Shown here: in pieces, positions 25,489-35,433 of the stretch
How the letters are laid out: every line of letters starts with the position of its first letter
How positions within the stretch are numbered: position 1 is the stretch's first letter
Assembly (NCBI RefSeq): GCF_002078015.1
Contig: NZ_LWBP01000207.1
Coordinates: 1-64,000, forward strand
DNA from: Niastella populi
GTDB lineage: Bacteria > Bacteroidota > Bacteroidia > Chitinophagales > Chitinophagaceae
Reading direction: 5' to 3'
DNA length: 64,000 nucleotides
The notes under the pieces: model-generated
What the model saw: only the letters and a program-made list of their open reading frames with translations
The model's database searches: none
What the model was told of the DNA's origin: nothing
Position numbers and translations under genes: made by a program

Positions 25489-28014
25489 ATGGCAAAGAGC
25501 AAAGACAATAGTTTTTTACAGCAACACAACGATTCGGGTGTAACGGGGCAGTATAAAACCTGGTTCCTTGATTATGCGTCGTATGTGATCCTTGAAAGAG
25601 CCGTGCCGGCGGTTGAAGACGGGTTGAAACCCGTACAACGCCGTATCCTCTACGCTATGAAAGAAATGGATGATGGCCGTTTCAACAAAGTGGCCAACAT
25701 CATAGGGCAGAGTATGCAATACCACCCGCATGGCGATGCCAGTATCGGCGATGCACTGGTTAACATGGGACAAAAAGACCTGCTGATTGAAACGCAGGGT
25801 AACTGGGGCGATGTGCGTACCGGTGATGATGCGGCCGCTCCCCGTTATATTGAAGCACGATTGAGCCGCTTTGCACTCGATGTTGCGTTTAACGCCAAAA
25901 CCACCGAATGGGCCGTAAGCTACGACGGCCGTAAGAACGAACCGGTAACGCTGCCCATGAAATTCCCTTTACTGCTGGCACATGGCGCCGAGGGTATTGC
26001 GGTTGGTTTGGCCACCAAAATATTACCACACAACTTCTGTGAAATAATAGAAGCCGCCATAAAATACCTGCGCGGAAAGAAATTCGAGTTGTATCCCGAT
26101 TTTCAGACCGCCGGTATGATCGACGTTACCAACTACAATGAAGGTAAACGCGGCGGTAAAGTACGGGTACGTGCGCATATTGAAGAAGTAGATAAAAAAA
26201 CACTGGCCATCCGCGACGTACCATACGGCGTTACTACAACCGGGCTGATGGATTCCATCGTAAAGGCCAACGACCAGGGTAAGATCAAGATCAAAAAGGT
26301 GACCGATAACACGGCTGCCGATGTAGAGGTACTGATCGATCTGGCTCCCGGTATTTCGCCCGATATTACCATCGATGCCTTGTATGCCTTCACCGATTGC
26401 GAAGTGAGCATTTCACCAAATGCCTGCGTTATCGTTGATAAAAAGCCAACCTTTATAAGTATTCATGAACTGTTGCGCATTTCAGCAGAGAATACAAAAG
26501 AGTTGCTGAAACGTGAGCTGGAAATAAAGCTGGCCGAGCTGCAGGAGAAATGGCATTATACCTCGCTGGAAAAGATCTTCTTCGAAGAAAAGATCTATAA
26601 AGAGCTGGAAAAACGGTACGCCACCTGGGAAAAAGTGCTCGAAGGTATTACAGAGGCGTTCAAACCATTCCGCAAACAACTGCGCCGAGATATTACCCGG
26701 GAAGATATTGTAAAACTTACCGAAAAACCGGTACGCCGTATTTACAAACTGGATATCGAGGAACTGGACGCACAGATAAAGGGGCTTGATAAAGAAATTA
26801 AACAGGTAAAACACGATCTGAACAACCTGGTTGATTTTGCAGTAGCCTATTACGAAAACCTGTTGCAGAAATATGGCAAGGGCCGGGAACGTAAAACAGA
26901 GATCAAACTGTTTGAAGCCATCCAGGCAAAACAGGTGGCCATTGCCAATACAAAGATCTATGTGAACCGCGCCGATGGTTTTATCGGTAGCGGTTTGAAA
27001 AAAGATGAGTTTGTTGCCGATTGTTCTTCACTCGATGATATCATCGCATTTACCCGCAGCGGTAAAATGAAGATCGTAAAAGTGAGTGACAAAGCATTTA
27101 TTGGCAAAGACATCATACACGTAGCGGTATTCCAGAAGAACGACGAGCGCACCACATACAATATGATCTATGTAGATTCCAAATCGGGCGTTACCTATGC
27201 CAAACGGTTCAACGTAACCGGTATTACGCGCGATAAGGAATACGATCTTACCAATAAGGGAGCCGAGAAAAGCAAAGTGCATTACTTCAGCGCCAACCCC
27301 AACGGGGAAGCGGAAGTAGTGAAAGTAATCTTAGACCCCAACAGTACGGCCCGTAAGAAAGAGTTTGATTTTTATTTTGAAGAGCTGGAGATCAAGAGCC
27401 GCCAGAGCCTCGGTAACCAGGTTACCAAGTTCAGGGTGAAGTCGGTTAAGTTCAAAGAAGCCGGTAAATCAACCCTCGGTGGTAAGAAGCTGTGGTTCGA
27501 TGATCAGTTTGGCCGGCTCAATTCGGAATCGAAAGGGGAGTACCTCGGCAGTTTCCAGCCCGATGACAAGATCCTGGTTGTTTACAGCGACGGTAATTAC
27601 GAGATCACCGATCAGGAACTGACGCAGAAATTCGATATCGCGAAAGTGTTAAAAATAGAGAAGTTCGATCCTGAAAAGACGGTTACGGCAATCTATCTCG
27701 ATAATGATAAACAGCAGTTCAACGTAAAACGGTTCAAGATAGAGACCTCTACACTGCGTAACAAGTTCATGCTGATAAAAGAAGGCGATGGTAACTACCT
27801 GAAAGCGGTGACCACCCATCCTGAGCCTATTGTACAGATAAAAACGGGCCGGGGCGCACAGGTACGCACCCAGAAGATCAAGATCGCCGATATGATAGAG
27901 GTAATGGGCTGGAAAACGGTTGGTACCAAGCTGACCGATTTCAGTAAGAGCACCGAGTTTGAATGGGTAATGAAAGAACAGAAAGAAGACCCCGAGCAAC
28001 CGGAGTTGTTCTAA
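25489..28014 (+). CDS. parC: DNA topoisomerase IV subunit A
   Basis: The 841-residue protein has the breakage-reunion domain with LERAVPAVEDGLKPVQRRIL, PHGDASIG and the active-site Tyr120 in APRYIEARLS. A coiled-coil gate follows, then a C-terminal beta-pinwheel (about 500-820). No GyrA-box is visible in the C-terminal domain, supporting ParC over GyrA. It is the partner of the parE product encoded upstream. It ends with a strong terminator at 28062. Confidence 0.93.
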   Translation: MAKSKDNSFLQQHNDSGVTGQYKTWFLDYASYVILERAVPAVEDGLKPVQRRILYAMKEMDDGRFNKVANIIGQSMQYHPHGDASIGDALVNMGQKDLLIETQGNWGDVRTGDDAAAPRYIEARLSRFALDVAFNAKTTEWAVSYDGRKNEPVTLPMKFPLLLAHGAEGIAVGLATKILPHNFCEIIEAAIKYLRGKKFELYPDFQTAGMIDVTNYNEGKRGGKVRVRAHIEEVDKKTLAIRDVPYGVTTTGLMDSIVKANDQGKIKIKKVTDNTAADVEVLIDLAPGISPDITIDALYAFTDCEVSISPNACVIVDKKPTFISIHELLRISAENTKELLKRELEIKLAELQEKWHYTSLEKIFFEEKIYKELEKRYATWEKVLEGITEAFKPFRKQLRRDITREDIVKLTEKPVRRIYKLDIEELDAQIKGLDKEIKQVKHDLNNLVDFAVAYYENLLQKYGKGRERKTEIKLFEAIQAKQVAIANTKIYVNRADGFIGSGLKKDEFVADCSSLDDIIAFTRSGKMKIVKVSDKAFIGKDIIHVAVFQKNDERTTYNMIYVDSKSGVTYAKRFNVTGITRDKEYDLTNKGAEKSKVHYFSANPNGEAEVVKVILDPNSTARKKEFDFYFEELEIKSRQSLGNQVTKFRVKSVKFKEAGKSTLGGKKLWFDDQFGRLNSESKGEYLGSFQPDDKILVVYSDGNYEITDQELTQKFDIAKVLKIEKFDPEKTVTAIYLDNDKQQFNVKRFKIETSTLRNKFMLIKEGDGNYLKAVTTHPEPIVQIKTGRGAQVRTQKIKIADMIEVMGWKTVGTKLTDFSKSTEFEWVMKEQKEDPEQPELF

Positions 28015-28022
28015 CATAAACA

Positions 28023-28055
28023 AAGTGTGCCACACCCCGAAGATGTGGCACACTT
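28023..28055. repeat. inverted repeat with GTGTGCCACA core after parC
   Basis: AAGTGTGCCACA / TGTGGCACACTT is a perfect 12-bp inverted repeat with a 9-nt loop, starting 9 nt after the parC stop. Its core recurs after parE (24051-24101). Confidence 0.85.
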
Positions 28056-28061
28056 AATTAA

Positions 28062-28094
28062 AAAGCCCCGGCGGTTACCATCGGGGCTTTTGTA
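28062..28094. terminator. terminator between parC and the convergent gene
   Basis: AAAGCCCCG / CGGGGCTTT forms a 9-bp stem with an 11-nt loop. TTTT lies on the + side and A-rich sequence on the other, so it can act for both strands. Confidence 0.85.
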
Positions 28095-28097
28095 TTC

Positions 28098-28128
28098 AAT
28101 TATCACATTAGCAAATTATCACATTAGC
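28098..28128. repeat. 16-nt direct repeat (AATTATCACATTAGC)
   Basis: Two copies of AATTATCACATTAGC lie 16 nt apart directly before the stop codon (TTA, 28130-28132) of the leftward gene. Related ATTAGCACATTAGC and ATTATCACATTATC words occur at 47581 and 58437-58505, also between convergent genes. Confidence 0.85.
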
Positions 28129-28129
28129 T

Positions 28130-29119
28130 TTAGTGTCGCGATATTCGTTTTTTGATCCTCACGGTCGCATTTTGCGTGAAAGTACTGGAAAGGAATACTT
28201 CGAACCGTGAAACTCCATCGGTAACCACCATCAAAGCCGTATTGGGCGGAACTTTACCGAGGTTCTCGGCAAAAAGGCTTATTTCATTTACATCTTTACT
28301 GTTATCGAGCGTTAGATAAATGTTCATAGCGCGGGCGGTAAGCTCCTGGTGGGCCACCACGGGTTTGCCGTTCAGGAAAACGGTAACGGTATCGCCGTCG
28401 ATCTCTCCGTTATCATACAGGCTGATGCGGATGGAATCGCTTGTGATCTCCAGGTCCTTGGTATAAACGATCTTACGGCGGGTGAATTGAGCCAACAGGT
28501 TCCTTTCATTGTAATCGATAGCGCTATCGGTGATCTTTGCCGGCGCCGCAACAGTTGCCACATTGGGCGTGGGGTTGCCTGCAGCAGGTGCAGCGGTGCT
28601 CACCACTACATCTTCCCGTTGAGGCATCCAGAATTTTTTACCTACGATGCTGCTGCTGAGCATACTATCGAGGTTTTTGGTTGCCACGTCCATCGTAAAG
28701 CTGACCCGCATTTCAGGACAGGTGTACTTATATTTCTCAATGGTGAGAAAAGAGCCGTTCATAGAGCTTTTAACCTTGCTTACCCGCAGCGTGCCTTCAA
28801 AATCCATCATACATTCCGGGCCGTTGGAAGTCGAATTGGAACGATAGAACAGCATGGGCAGGTTTCTGATACGCACGGCCCTGGTATCCTTATTATAGGT
28901 GCCGCGTACAAAAAAGCTTTGATAGCTGTCTTTAAAGTAATAGCCAAAAACACCTTCTACTTCGCTGCCTCTTTGTTTTAATACCAGTTCGGTAAGATAG
29001 TTATTATACATGCCCTGAACCACAACATCTGCCTTACCATACCAGGAACCCGATATAGATTGCGAAAAAACGAACCTTCCGGTCAGTACTAAAGAGAGAA
29101 CTAAAATAATGCGTAGCAT
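28130..29119 (-). CDS. secreted protein of unknown function
   Basis: The 329-residue protein has a clear signal peptide (residues 1-19, ending VFSQ). Its N-terminal beta-rich domain (about 20-155) begins SISGSWYGKADVVVQ and resembles a ligand-binding barrel. An Ala/Pro/Thr-rich linker follows (about 172-195). A C-terminal domain (about 205-325) has SDSIRISLYDNGEIDGDTVT and VFLNGKPVV. I do not recognise a named family. It is probably periplasmic or surface-located. It is transcribed leftward and converges on parC. Confidence 0.75.
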   Translation of the reverse strand: MLRIILVLSLVLTGRFVFSQSISGSWYGKADVVVQGMYNNYLTELVLKQRGSEVEGVFGYYFKDSYQSFFVRGTYNKDTRAVRIRNLPMLFYRSNSTSNGPECMMDFEGTLRVSKVKSSMNGSFLTIEKYKYTCPEMRVSFTMDVATKNLDSMLSSSIVGKKFWMPQREDVVVSTAAPAAGNPTPNVATVAAPAKITDSAIDYNERNLLAQFTRRKIVYTKDLEITSDSIRISLYDNGEIDGDTVTVFLNGKPVVAHQELTARAMNIYLTLDNSKDVNEISLFAENLGKVPPNTALMVVTDGVSRFEVFLSSTFTQNATVRIKKRISRH

Positions 29120-29696
29120 ATGTTAATTTAAGTAGAAAAATCAAGCCATGCAATTAATTGCAAATTACTTAATACGAATTGATCCCGTTAAGGTTACACC
29201 ATGATATGTTGGGTACCTAACGAATTTTGTACGGCCTATGGCTTGTTTCCGGGTGGGTGTCTTTCAAATGGATATTATTTCCAGGGAAGGATACAGATTA
29301 AAGGATGTTTTAAACAACAAACATACTCATGCTTATCCACAAAAATATATCCCAGTTTCCAATTCTCAGAGTAATCGGGAAACTCTGTGGAAAATAAATT
29401 TTTATTATGGATTAATGCGATGGTAAACTGGTAGAAATCAGCAAACAGCGGGTAATTTTACGGAAGGCGCGCTTTAAAAAGTTGTGAAAATATTATGATA
29501 GCGGGCCGCTTAAAGCCCAATGCCAGTAGCCTGAAGCCAATACCGTTAAAAGCATAAAGCTGCAATAAGCAAAACCGGCAAATGCTTTTGAGTGCCCGGT
29601 AAAAGAACTTACAACTAAAAACTGACTAACCAAACAACTACTCGTCAACCGGCCGCTCGTCCACTCGTCAACCAGTCAACTCGTCAACTCGTCAAC
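29120..29696. other. 577-nt spacer with DnaA-box-like sites
   Basis: This lies between two leftward genes. TTATCCACA at 29333-29341 is an exact DnaA-box consensus. TGTGGAAAA at 29386-29394 is a one-mismatch box on the other strand, in AT-rich DNA with GTTTCC/GGAAAC arms between them. A short ATG-started frame at 29238-29426 shows no protein-like features and is not accepted. The left end of the smpB 3' repeat occupies the last 60 nt. Confidence 0.45.
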
Positions 29697-29699
29697 TTA
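29641..29699. repeat. word-repeat tract (CTCGTCAAC)
   Basis: Six or seven copies of CTCGTCAAC, CTCGTCC or AGTCAAC run in one orientation at 8-10 nt spacing. The final variant CGTCAACTTA contains the stop codon (TTA, 29697-29699) of smpB. Confidence 0.85.
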
Positions 29700-30134
29700 C
29701 TTAATGTACCTCTTCATCTCCCGGTCAGTATCCCGTTGTTTTATCGTTTCCCGTTTATCATACTGCTTTTTACCCTTGCCCAACCCGATCTCGAGTTTTA
29801 CCAGTCCTTTCTCATTGAAGAAGATGCGTAAGGGAACGATGGTATAGCCTTTTTCCTTGATCTTGGCTTCCATCTTCCGTAATTCCCTTCTCTGCAGCAG
29901 GAGTTTCCGGTCGCGAACCGGATCGTGGTTGTTGACGGTGCCATGCGAGTACTGTGCAATATGCAGGCTCCTGATCCAAAGCTCGCCTTTATTGAAAAAG
30001 CAAAAGCTGTCATTGAAACTAACGCGGCTGTCGCGCAGTGATTTAACCTCCGTTCCAAGCAATACCATACCCGCATCGTATTTGTCTTCGATGAAATAAT
30101 CGTGGTAAGCCGAGCGGTTTTTGAGATCAGCCAT
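29697..30134 (-). CDS. smpB: SsrA-binding protein SmpB
   Basis: The start MADLKNRSAYHDYFIEDKYD gives 145 residues, normal for SmpB. The frame continues upstream but there reads the 90-nt repeat, so the inner ATG is chosen. Family motifs are AGMVLLGTEVKSLR, LWIRSLHIAQYSHG and RRELRKM, with a basic C-terminal tail REMKRYIK that binds tmRNA and the ribosome. SmpB delivers tmRNA to stalled ribosomes. The gene may be co-transcribed with accD, 200 nt upstream, although two tandem repeat copies separate them. Confidence 0.96.
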   Translation of the reverse strand: MADLKNRSAYHDYFIEDKYDAGMVLLGTEVKSLRDSRVSFNDSFCFFNKGELWIRSLHIAQYSHGTVNNHDPVRDRKLLLQRRELRKMEAKIKEKGYTIVPLRIFFNEKGLVKLEIGLGKGKKQYDKRETIKQRDTDREMKRYIK

Positions 30135-30140
30135 GAGGAG

Positions 30141-30320
30141 ATTGCGTGATTTAAAGATTTCGGAATTTTGAGATTTTTCAGAAGTCCCGGAAGTAAGGAA
30201 ATCTCTAAATCTCAAAATCCCCAAAATCAAATTGCGTGATTTAAAGATTTCGGAATTTTGGGATTTGTCAGAAGTCCCGGATGTAAGGAAATCTCTAAAT
30301 CTCTACATCTCAAAATCAGA
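30141..30320. repeat. 90-nt tandem duplication with inner inverted words
   Basis: Two copies (30141-30230 and 30231-30320) begin ATTGCGTGATTTAAAG and share most positions. Each contains left-arm words GATTTCGGAATTTTG and right-arm words AAATCTCTAAATCTC that are mutually complementary, around GAAGTCCCGG. The 3' word CTCAAAATCAGAAATT recurs at 48695-48710, in a similar element. Confidence 0.9.
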
Positions 30321-30334
30321 AATTGTATTTTTTA

Positions 30335-31246
30335 TTAGTTTTTGAAAAGCGCCAGTACCGTAGCCAGCTTTTCTTTCAACTCCTTCCGCGGAACGATGAA
30401 ATCGAGGAAACCGTGCTCCAGCAGGAATTCACTGCGCTGAAAACCCTCCGGCAGGTCTTTTTTGATAGTTTCCTTAATTACGCGCGGGCCGGCAAAACCG
30501 ATCAGCGCGCCGGGTTCGGCAATATTCAGGTCGCCAAGCATCCCAAAAGAGGCCGAAATACCGCCAAAGGAGGGATCGGTCTGTAATGAGATATAAGGAA
30601 TTTTTTTATCTGTAAGTTGCGATAATTTACCCGAAACCTTGGCCAGCTGCATCAGTGAAAATGCGCTTTCCATCATACGGGCGCCGCCCGATTTACAAAT
30701 GATCATCATGGGTATGTTCTCTTCGATGCATACATCTATAGCCCTTGCTATACGTTCACCCATTACACTGCCCAGCGAACCGCCAATGAACTCGAAATCC
30801 ATACAACCCACCATCAGGCTAAGCCCTTTTACAGTGCCTTTGCCAATTCTGATAGAGTCGGTAATATCTGTTTTTGCCCAGATCTCATCGAGGCGTTTGC
30901 CGTACGATTTCAGATCGGTAAAGTGCAGAAAGTCTTTCGAACGGATGTTCTCGAATAACACCTCGTATTTATTATCGTCGAATAAGATCTCAAAATATTC
31001 GGCGCTGCCGATGCGGTGGTGATGGGTACACTTGGGGCAAACAAACATGTTCTCGCGAAGTTCGGTCATGGTACATATATAACCGCACTCGGGGCATTTG
31101 CTCCATAAACCTTCCGGTGTTTCCTTTTTTTCCGCGGTACTGGTCGTAATACCTTTCTTAATGCGTTTGAACCAGCTTCTTTTGGCTTCTTCACCCTGGC
31201 CATCTTCACCAGCTAAGTTGGCTTCAAAATCCTCTTCCTGTTTCAT
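30335..31246 (-). CDS. accD: acetyl-CoA carboxylase carboxyltransferase subunit beta
   Basis: The 303-residue protein begins with a Glu/Lys-rich segment, then a Cys4 zinc ribbon (Cys51, Cys54, Cys70, Cys73). The carboxyltransferase core has FEFIGGSLGSVMGERI, KSGGARMME and PSFGGISASFGMLGD. With AccA it transfers carboxyl from biotin to acetyl-CoA in the first step of fatty acid synthesis. No accA lies nearby. It is divergent from sdhC. Confidence 0.96.
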   Translation of the reverse strand: MKQEEDFEANLAGEDGQGEEAKRSWFKRIKKGITTSTAEKKETPEGLWSKCPECGYICTMTELRENMFVCPKCTHHHRIGSAEYFEILFDDNKYEVLFENIRSKDFLHFTDLKSYGKRLDEIWAKTDITDSIRIGKGTVKGLSLMVGCMDFEFIGGSLGSVMGERIARAIDVCIEENIPMMIICKSGGARMMESAFSLMQLAKVSGKLSQLTDKKIPYISLQTDPSFGGISASFGMLGDLNIAEPGALIGFAGPRVIKETIKKDLPEGFQRSEFLLEHGFLDFIVPRKELKEKLATVLALFKN

Positions 31247-31709
31247 TAAGTAGATTTAAAGGGGCTAAGATAGGGATTTTAACAAAATGAGTCCGAAACT
31301 CAATTGATTACATGGCCAGAACGAAAAAAACAGCTAAGTATTATTCCCGCAGTAAAAATCATTTATGGAGGCTTTTTGCGTTAGTAGCAGGTGGCATTTA
31401 CAGGAAAATTTTAACAGGATGTTGATTTTTAAGCTTGCTGCGCTAAATTTGCGGCAAATTTAATGGCTGGCCTCAGCGATAAAATTGGAAGCTCTTTGTT
31501 CTGTAACCTATCTTAATTCATGCAGGTATGACCCTATACTCTTTAATTAAAGTATGAATAATACCTGTGCCCTTAACATTTTTCAGATGAATCGTCCCTG
31601 GCAAAAATTTCATTATTGATTTTAGGGCAATGAAGTTTTACCGGGACAAGATCATTGTTTGCTGGCAGGCTAACAGGTAAGATCTTCAAACGCACTTAAT
31701 TCATTTTTC
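31247..31709. other. 463-nt divergent accD-sdhC spacer
   Basis: This contains the candidate sdhC promoter at 31422-31451, which would give a leader of about 250 nt. No coding frame, hairpin-T-run or word-repeat tract was identified. Confidence 0.4.
31422..31451 (+). promoter_or_regulatory. candidate sdhCAB promoter
   Basis: TTG (31422-31424) lies 19 nt before TAAATTTG (31444-31451), matching the Bacteroidota TTTG/TAnnTTTG pair in sequence and spacing. Confidence 0.5.
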
Positions 31710-32429
31710 ATGAAATGGTCTGAGTTCTTCACGTCTTCGGTAGGTAAAAAGTTCGTAATGGCATTTACCGGTTTGTTCCTGATCTCGTTTCTGATCGTTC
31801 ACGTTGGGATCAATGCCTGTGTTTTCGCTGACATGTACGAGGATAGCGACAACGGTGAAATGTTCAACAAAGCCGCACATTTTATGGGCTCGTCTTATGT
31901 GATCCGGTTAATGGAAATCGGTCTCTTTGCCGGAATTCTTCTTCACATTGTACAGGGTTATTTGCTCGAAGTTCAAAACAGGGCACGCCGCAAACAGGGC
32001 TACGCCGTTAACATGGGCAGCCAGGGAAGCGCCTGGTACAAGAAATCAATGGGTTTACTGGGAACCCTGATCCTTCTCTTCCTCATCATTCACATTGCCC
32101 ACTTCTGGGTGCCTTCACGCATCACTTATGAAGAAACATTATCGCAAGCGTCCTACAACGGCCGTGAAATGCATGATGTGTTCAGCAAAATGGCAGATGT
32201 GTTTAGTCAGCCTGTTTGGGTTTTATTATATCTGTTAGGTTGCTTTTCGCTGGCCTGGCACCTTTTGCATGGTTTCCAGAGTTCTTTCAGAACGGTTGGT
32301 GTGCATAATAAAAAATGGTTAGGTGTAGTTCACAGCGCGGGCGTAGCATTTTCAATCATTGTTCCGCTGATCTTTGCACTGATGCCCCTTAGTTTTTATT
32401 TCGGTTGGGTAACTACCACAACTAAATAA
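31710..32429 (+). CDS. sdhC: succinate dehydrogenase/fumarate reductase cytochrome b subunit
   Basis: The 239-residue protein has five transmembrane helices with histidines placed as in type B diheme cytochrome b subunits (His31, His79, and His128/His131). [17 protein letters not shown] and a late [12 protein letters not shown] are family-typical. It anchors SdhAB and passes electrons between menaquinone and the flavoprotein. No separate sdhD exists here, as expected for type B enzymes. It is the first gene of sdhCAB. Confidence 0.95.
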   Translation: MKWSEFFTSSVGKKFVMAFTGLFLISFLIVHVGINACVFADMYEDSDNGEMFNKAAHFMGSSYVIRLMEIGLFAGILLHIVQGYLLEVQNRARRKQGYAVNMGSQGSAWYKKSMGLLGTLILLFLIIHIAHFWVPSRITYEETLSQASYNGREMHDVFSKMADVFSQPVWVLLYLLGCFSLAWHLLHGFQSSFRTVGVHNKKWLGVVHSAGVAFSIIVPLIFALMPLSFYFGWVTTTTK

Positions 32430-32485
32430 TTACACCAACACCCATTCACACATTCACGAAATTTTTAAAAAGAAACTCTCGAGAT

Positions 32486-34492
32486 ATGCTTAATTCAAAA
32501 ATTCCCGCAGGGCAGTTAGAGCTGAAGTGGACCGATTATAAGGGACATTGTAAACTGGTAAACCCCGCCAATAAACGCAAGCTGGAAATCATTGTTATCG
32601 GAACCGGGCTGGCCGGTGCTTCAGCCGCCGCTACATTGGGCGAACTGGGATATAAAGTAAAAGCATTTTGTTTTCAGGATTCACCCCGCCGCGCGCACTC
32701 TATAGCCGCACAGGGTGGTATCAATGCTGCGAAAAACTATCAAAACGACGGTGACTCCGTTTTCCGTTTGTTCTACGATACAATTAAAGGTGGCGACTAC
32801 CGTGCCCGCGAGGCCAACGTTCACCGCCTGGCTGAAGTGAGTGCCAATATCATTGACCAGTGTGTGGCGCAGGGTGTTCCCTTTGCCCGCGAATATGGCG
32901 GCCTGCTCAGCAACCGTTCATTCGGTGGTACTCAGGTACAACGTACGTTCTATGCTGCCGGCCAAACCGGTCAGCAGTTGCTTATCGGCGCTTACCAGCA
33001 ACTGGAAAGACAAATTTCTCTCGGTAATGTAACCATGTACAGCCGCCACGAGATGCTCGATATTGTGATGATGAAGGACAAAGACAAGAACGGAAATGAG
33101 ATCGGGGAAGCCAAATGCCGCGGTATCATTGCCCGTGACCTTATTACCGGTGAGCTGGAAAGACACTTCGGACATGCAGTGTTGTTATGTTCAGGTGGTT
33201 ATGGCAACGTATTCTATTTAAGTACGAATGCCATGGGTAGCAACGTAACCGCTGCCTGGAAGGCCCACCGCAAAGGCGCTTACTTCGGTAATCCCTGCTA
33301 CACCCAAATTCACCCCACCTGTATTCCCGTGAGCGGCGACCACCAGTCGAAACTGACCCTGATGTCAGAGTCGCTGCGTAACGACGGCCGCATCTGGGTT
33401 CCCAAAAAGCAGAACGATACCCGTAAGGCCAGCGACATTCCTGAAGAAGAAAGAGATTATTACCTCGAAAGAAGATATCCCGCCTTCGGTAACCTGGTAC
33501 CACGCGACGTGGCCAGCCGTGCCGCCAAAGAGCGTTGCGATGCCGGTTATGGCGTAGGTTCATCAAAACAGGCCGTTTACCTCGATTATGCCGCAGCCAT
33601 TGTACGTTATGGTAAAATTGAATGCGGTAAACTGGGTATCAGCAACCCTTCGGCTGAAGTTATTCGTAAACATGGCGTTGATGTAGTAAAAGAGAAATAC
33701 GGTAACCTTTTCGATATGTACGAAAAGATCACCGGCGAAAACCCATATGAAGTGCCCATGCGTATTTATCCCGCGGTGCACTATACCATGGGCGGCTTGT
33801 GGGTCGATTATGAGCTGATGACCTCAATTCCCGGTTTATATGCACTGGGTGAGGCCAACTTCAGCGACCACGGCGCCAACCGTTTGGGTGCTTCTGCGCT
33901 GATGCAGGGTTTGGCCGATGGGTACTTTGTAATTCCTTACACCATTGGTAACTACCTGGCCGATGAAATAGCCACCAAGGCTGTTTCGGTCGATGACCCT
34001 GCTTTCGTACAGGCAGAAAAAGCGGTACGCGAACGTATTGAAAAACTGATGGGCATTAAAGGAAAACAATCGGTGGAAAGTTTCCATAAACGCCTTGGCA
34101 AGATCATGTGGGATAAGTGCGGTATGGCTCGTAATGAAGAAGGTTTGAAACAGGCTATTGCAGAAATTCAACAACTGAAAAAAGAGTTCTGGAGCGATGT
34201 GCGCATCCCCGGTGACATCAAGGAAATGAACCCTGAGCTGGATAAAGCCAACCGGGTAGCCGATTTCATTGAGCTGGGCGAACTGATGTGCAAAGATGCA
34301 CTGAACAGAAAGGAAAGCTGTGGCGGTCACTTCCGCGAAGAGTCGCAAACAGAGGAAGGCGAAGCAAAACGCGACGATTCCAACTTCCAGTATGTATCGG
34401 CCTGGGAATTCAAAGGCGAAAGCGAATGGCAGTTGCACAAGGAGGAGTTGATTTTCGATGTAGCAAAACCAACTCAGCGTAGCTATAAATAA
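32486..34492 (+). CDS. sdhA: succinate dehydrogenase/fumarate reductase flavoprotein subunit
   Basis: The 668-residue protein has a Rossmann FAD motif [15 protein letters not shown] (about residues 39-53) and the covalent-FAD segment [12 protein letters not shown] with His71. A substrate-site segment TQIHPT (about 275) and [14 protein letters not shown] follow. It oxidises succinate to fumarate. It lies between sdhC and sdhB with short gaps, so co-transcription is expected. Confidence 0.96.
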   Translation: MLNSKIPAGQLELKWTDYKGHCKLVNPANKRKLEIIVIGTGLAGASAAATLGELGYKVKAFCFQDSPRRAHSIAAQGGINAAKNYQNDGDSVFRLFYDTIKGGDYRAREANVHRLAEVSANIIDQCVAQGVPFAREYGGLLSNRSFGGTQVQRTFYAAGQTGQQLLIGAYQQLERQISLGNVTMYSRHEMLDIVMMKDKDKNGNEIGEAKCRGIIARDLITGELERHFGHAVLLCSGGYGNVFYLSTNAMGSNVTAAWKAHRKGAYFGNPCYTQIHPTCIPVSGDHQSKLTLMSESLRNDGRIWVPKKQNDTRKASDIPEEERDYYLERRYPAFGNLVPRDVASRAAKERCDAGYGVGSSKQAVYLDYAAAIVRYGKIECGKLGISNPSAEVIRKHGVDVVKEKYGNLFDMYEKITGENPYEVPMRIYPAVHYTMGGLWVDYELMTSIPGLYALGEANFSDHGANRLGASALMQGLADGYFVIPYTIGNYLADEIATKAVSVDDPAFVQAEKAVRERIEKLMGIKGKQSVESFHKRLGKIMWDKCGMARNEEGLKQAIAEIQQLKKEFWSDVRIPGDIKEMNPELDKANRVADFIELGELMCKDALNRKESCGGHFREESQTEEGEAKRDDSNFQYVSAWEFKGESEWQLHKEELIFDVAKPTQRSYK

Positions 34493-34522
34493 TATTTTCA
34501 AACTCTAATTAACACGATTATA

Positions 34523-35287
34523 ATGGAGCACTATACAATGAATCTTACGCTGAAGGTCTGGAGACAGAAAAGCAGTAAAGACAAAGGTAGCTTTGAGACT
34601 TACCAGGTAAGCGATATTTCCTCTGAAATGTCTTTTTTGGAAATGATCGATGTGCTGAATGAGCGACTGATAACCGAAGGAAAAGAACCAATTGCATTCG
34701 ACCACGATTGCCGCGAAGGCATTTGCGGCGCCTGCTCAATGTATATCAATGGCCGCCCGCATGGCCCATGGGAAGCCAATACAACCTGCCAGTTGCACAT
34801 GCGCGCCTACAAAAATGGCGATACGATCGTAATTGAGCCCTGGCGCGCCAATAGCTTCCCCGTAATTAAGGACCTGATGGTCGACCGCGCTGCTTTCGAC
34901 CGCATCATTGCCGCCGGTGGTTTTATTTCTGCCAATACCGGTAATGCCGTTGATGCCAACGCAACGCCTATTGAAAAGGATAAAGCGGATGCCGCTTTCG
35001 CCGCTGCTGCCTGTATCGGTTGCGGCGCCTGCGTGGCTGCCTGTAAGAACAGTTCGGCTATGTTGTTCCTTTCGGCCAAAGTATCGCACCTGGCCTTGCT
35101 GCCACAGGGAGCCCCTGAGCGCAAATCGCGCGTGTTGAACATGGTGCAGCAAATGGATAAAGAAGGTTTTGGTTCATGTACCTTTACCGAGGCCTGCGAA
35201 GCCGTTTGTCCGAAAGAGATCTCTGTTGCGAATATCTCCCGCCTCAACAAAGAATACCTGATCGCCGGTTTAACCGAAGAGAAATAG
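34523..35287 (+). CDS. sdhB: succinate dehydrogenase/fumarate reductase iron-sulfur subunit
   Basis: The 254-residue protein has a [2Fe-2S] ferredoxin domain with Cys63, Cys68, Cys71 and Cys89. The C-terminal [4Fe-4S]/[3Fe-4S] domain has [11 protein letters not shown] (164-174) and Cys219, Cys225 and Cys229. It links the flavin to the hemes of SdhC. An alternative ATG at 34538 would remove five residues. The operon ends with a strong terminator 27 nt after the stop. Confidence 0.96.
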   Translation: MEHYTMNLTLKVWRQKSSKDKGSFETYQVSDISSEMSFLEMIDVLNERLITEGKEPIAFDHDCREGICGACSMYINGRPHGPWEANTTCQLHMRAYKNGDTIVIEPWRANSFPVIKDLMVDRAAFDRIIAAGGFISANTGNAVDANATPIEKDKADAAFAAAACIGCGACVAACKNSSAMLFLSAKVSHLALLPQGAPERKSRVLNMVQQMDKEGFGSCTFTEACEAVCPKEISVANISRLNKEYLIAGLTEEK

Positions 35288-35313
35288 TTTTTAGTTGATA
35301 CGTTAATTTGTTC

Positions 35314-35352
35314 ACAGGGTTGATAAGGTAAACTTATCAACCCTGTTTTTTT
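35314..35352 (+). terminator. Rho-independent terminator of sdhCAB
   Basis: A perfect 14-bp stem ACAGGGTTGATAAG / CTTATCAACCCTGT with a 5-nt loop is followed by seven T residues. Confidence 0.95.
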
Positions 35353-35433
35353 ATATGATGCCGCTTCCCTTCACCACCCTTTCACCTTTATCAACTTAAT
35401 TCTGTAATTTAATCTCCCCATATAACCATTACT

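Noticed and set aside
29238-29426. 62-codon frame upstream of the secreted-protein gene
   Set aside because: It spans the DnaA-box region, has no recognisable protein features and no supporting start signals.
30135-30230. N-terminal extension of SmpB by 32 residues
   Set aside because: Those codons translate one copy of the 90-nt repeat; SmpB proteins begin near the MADLKN start.
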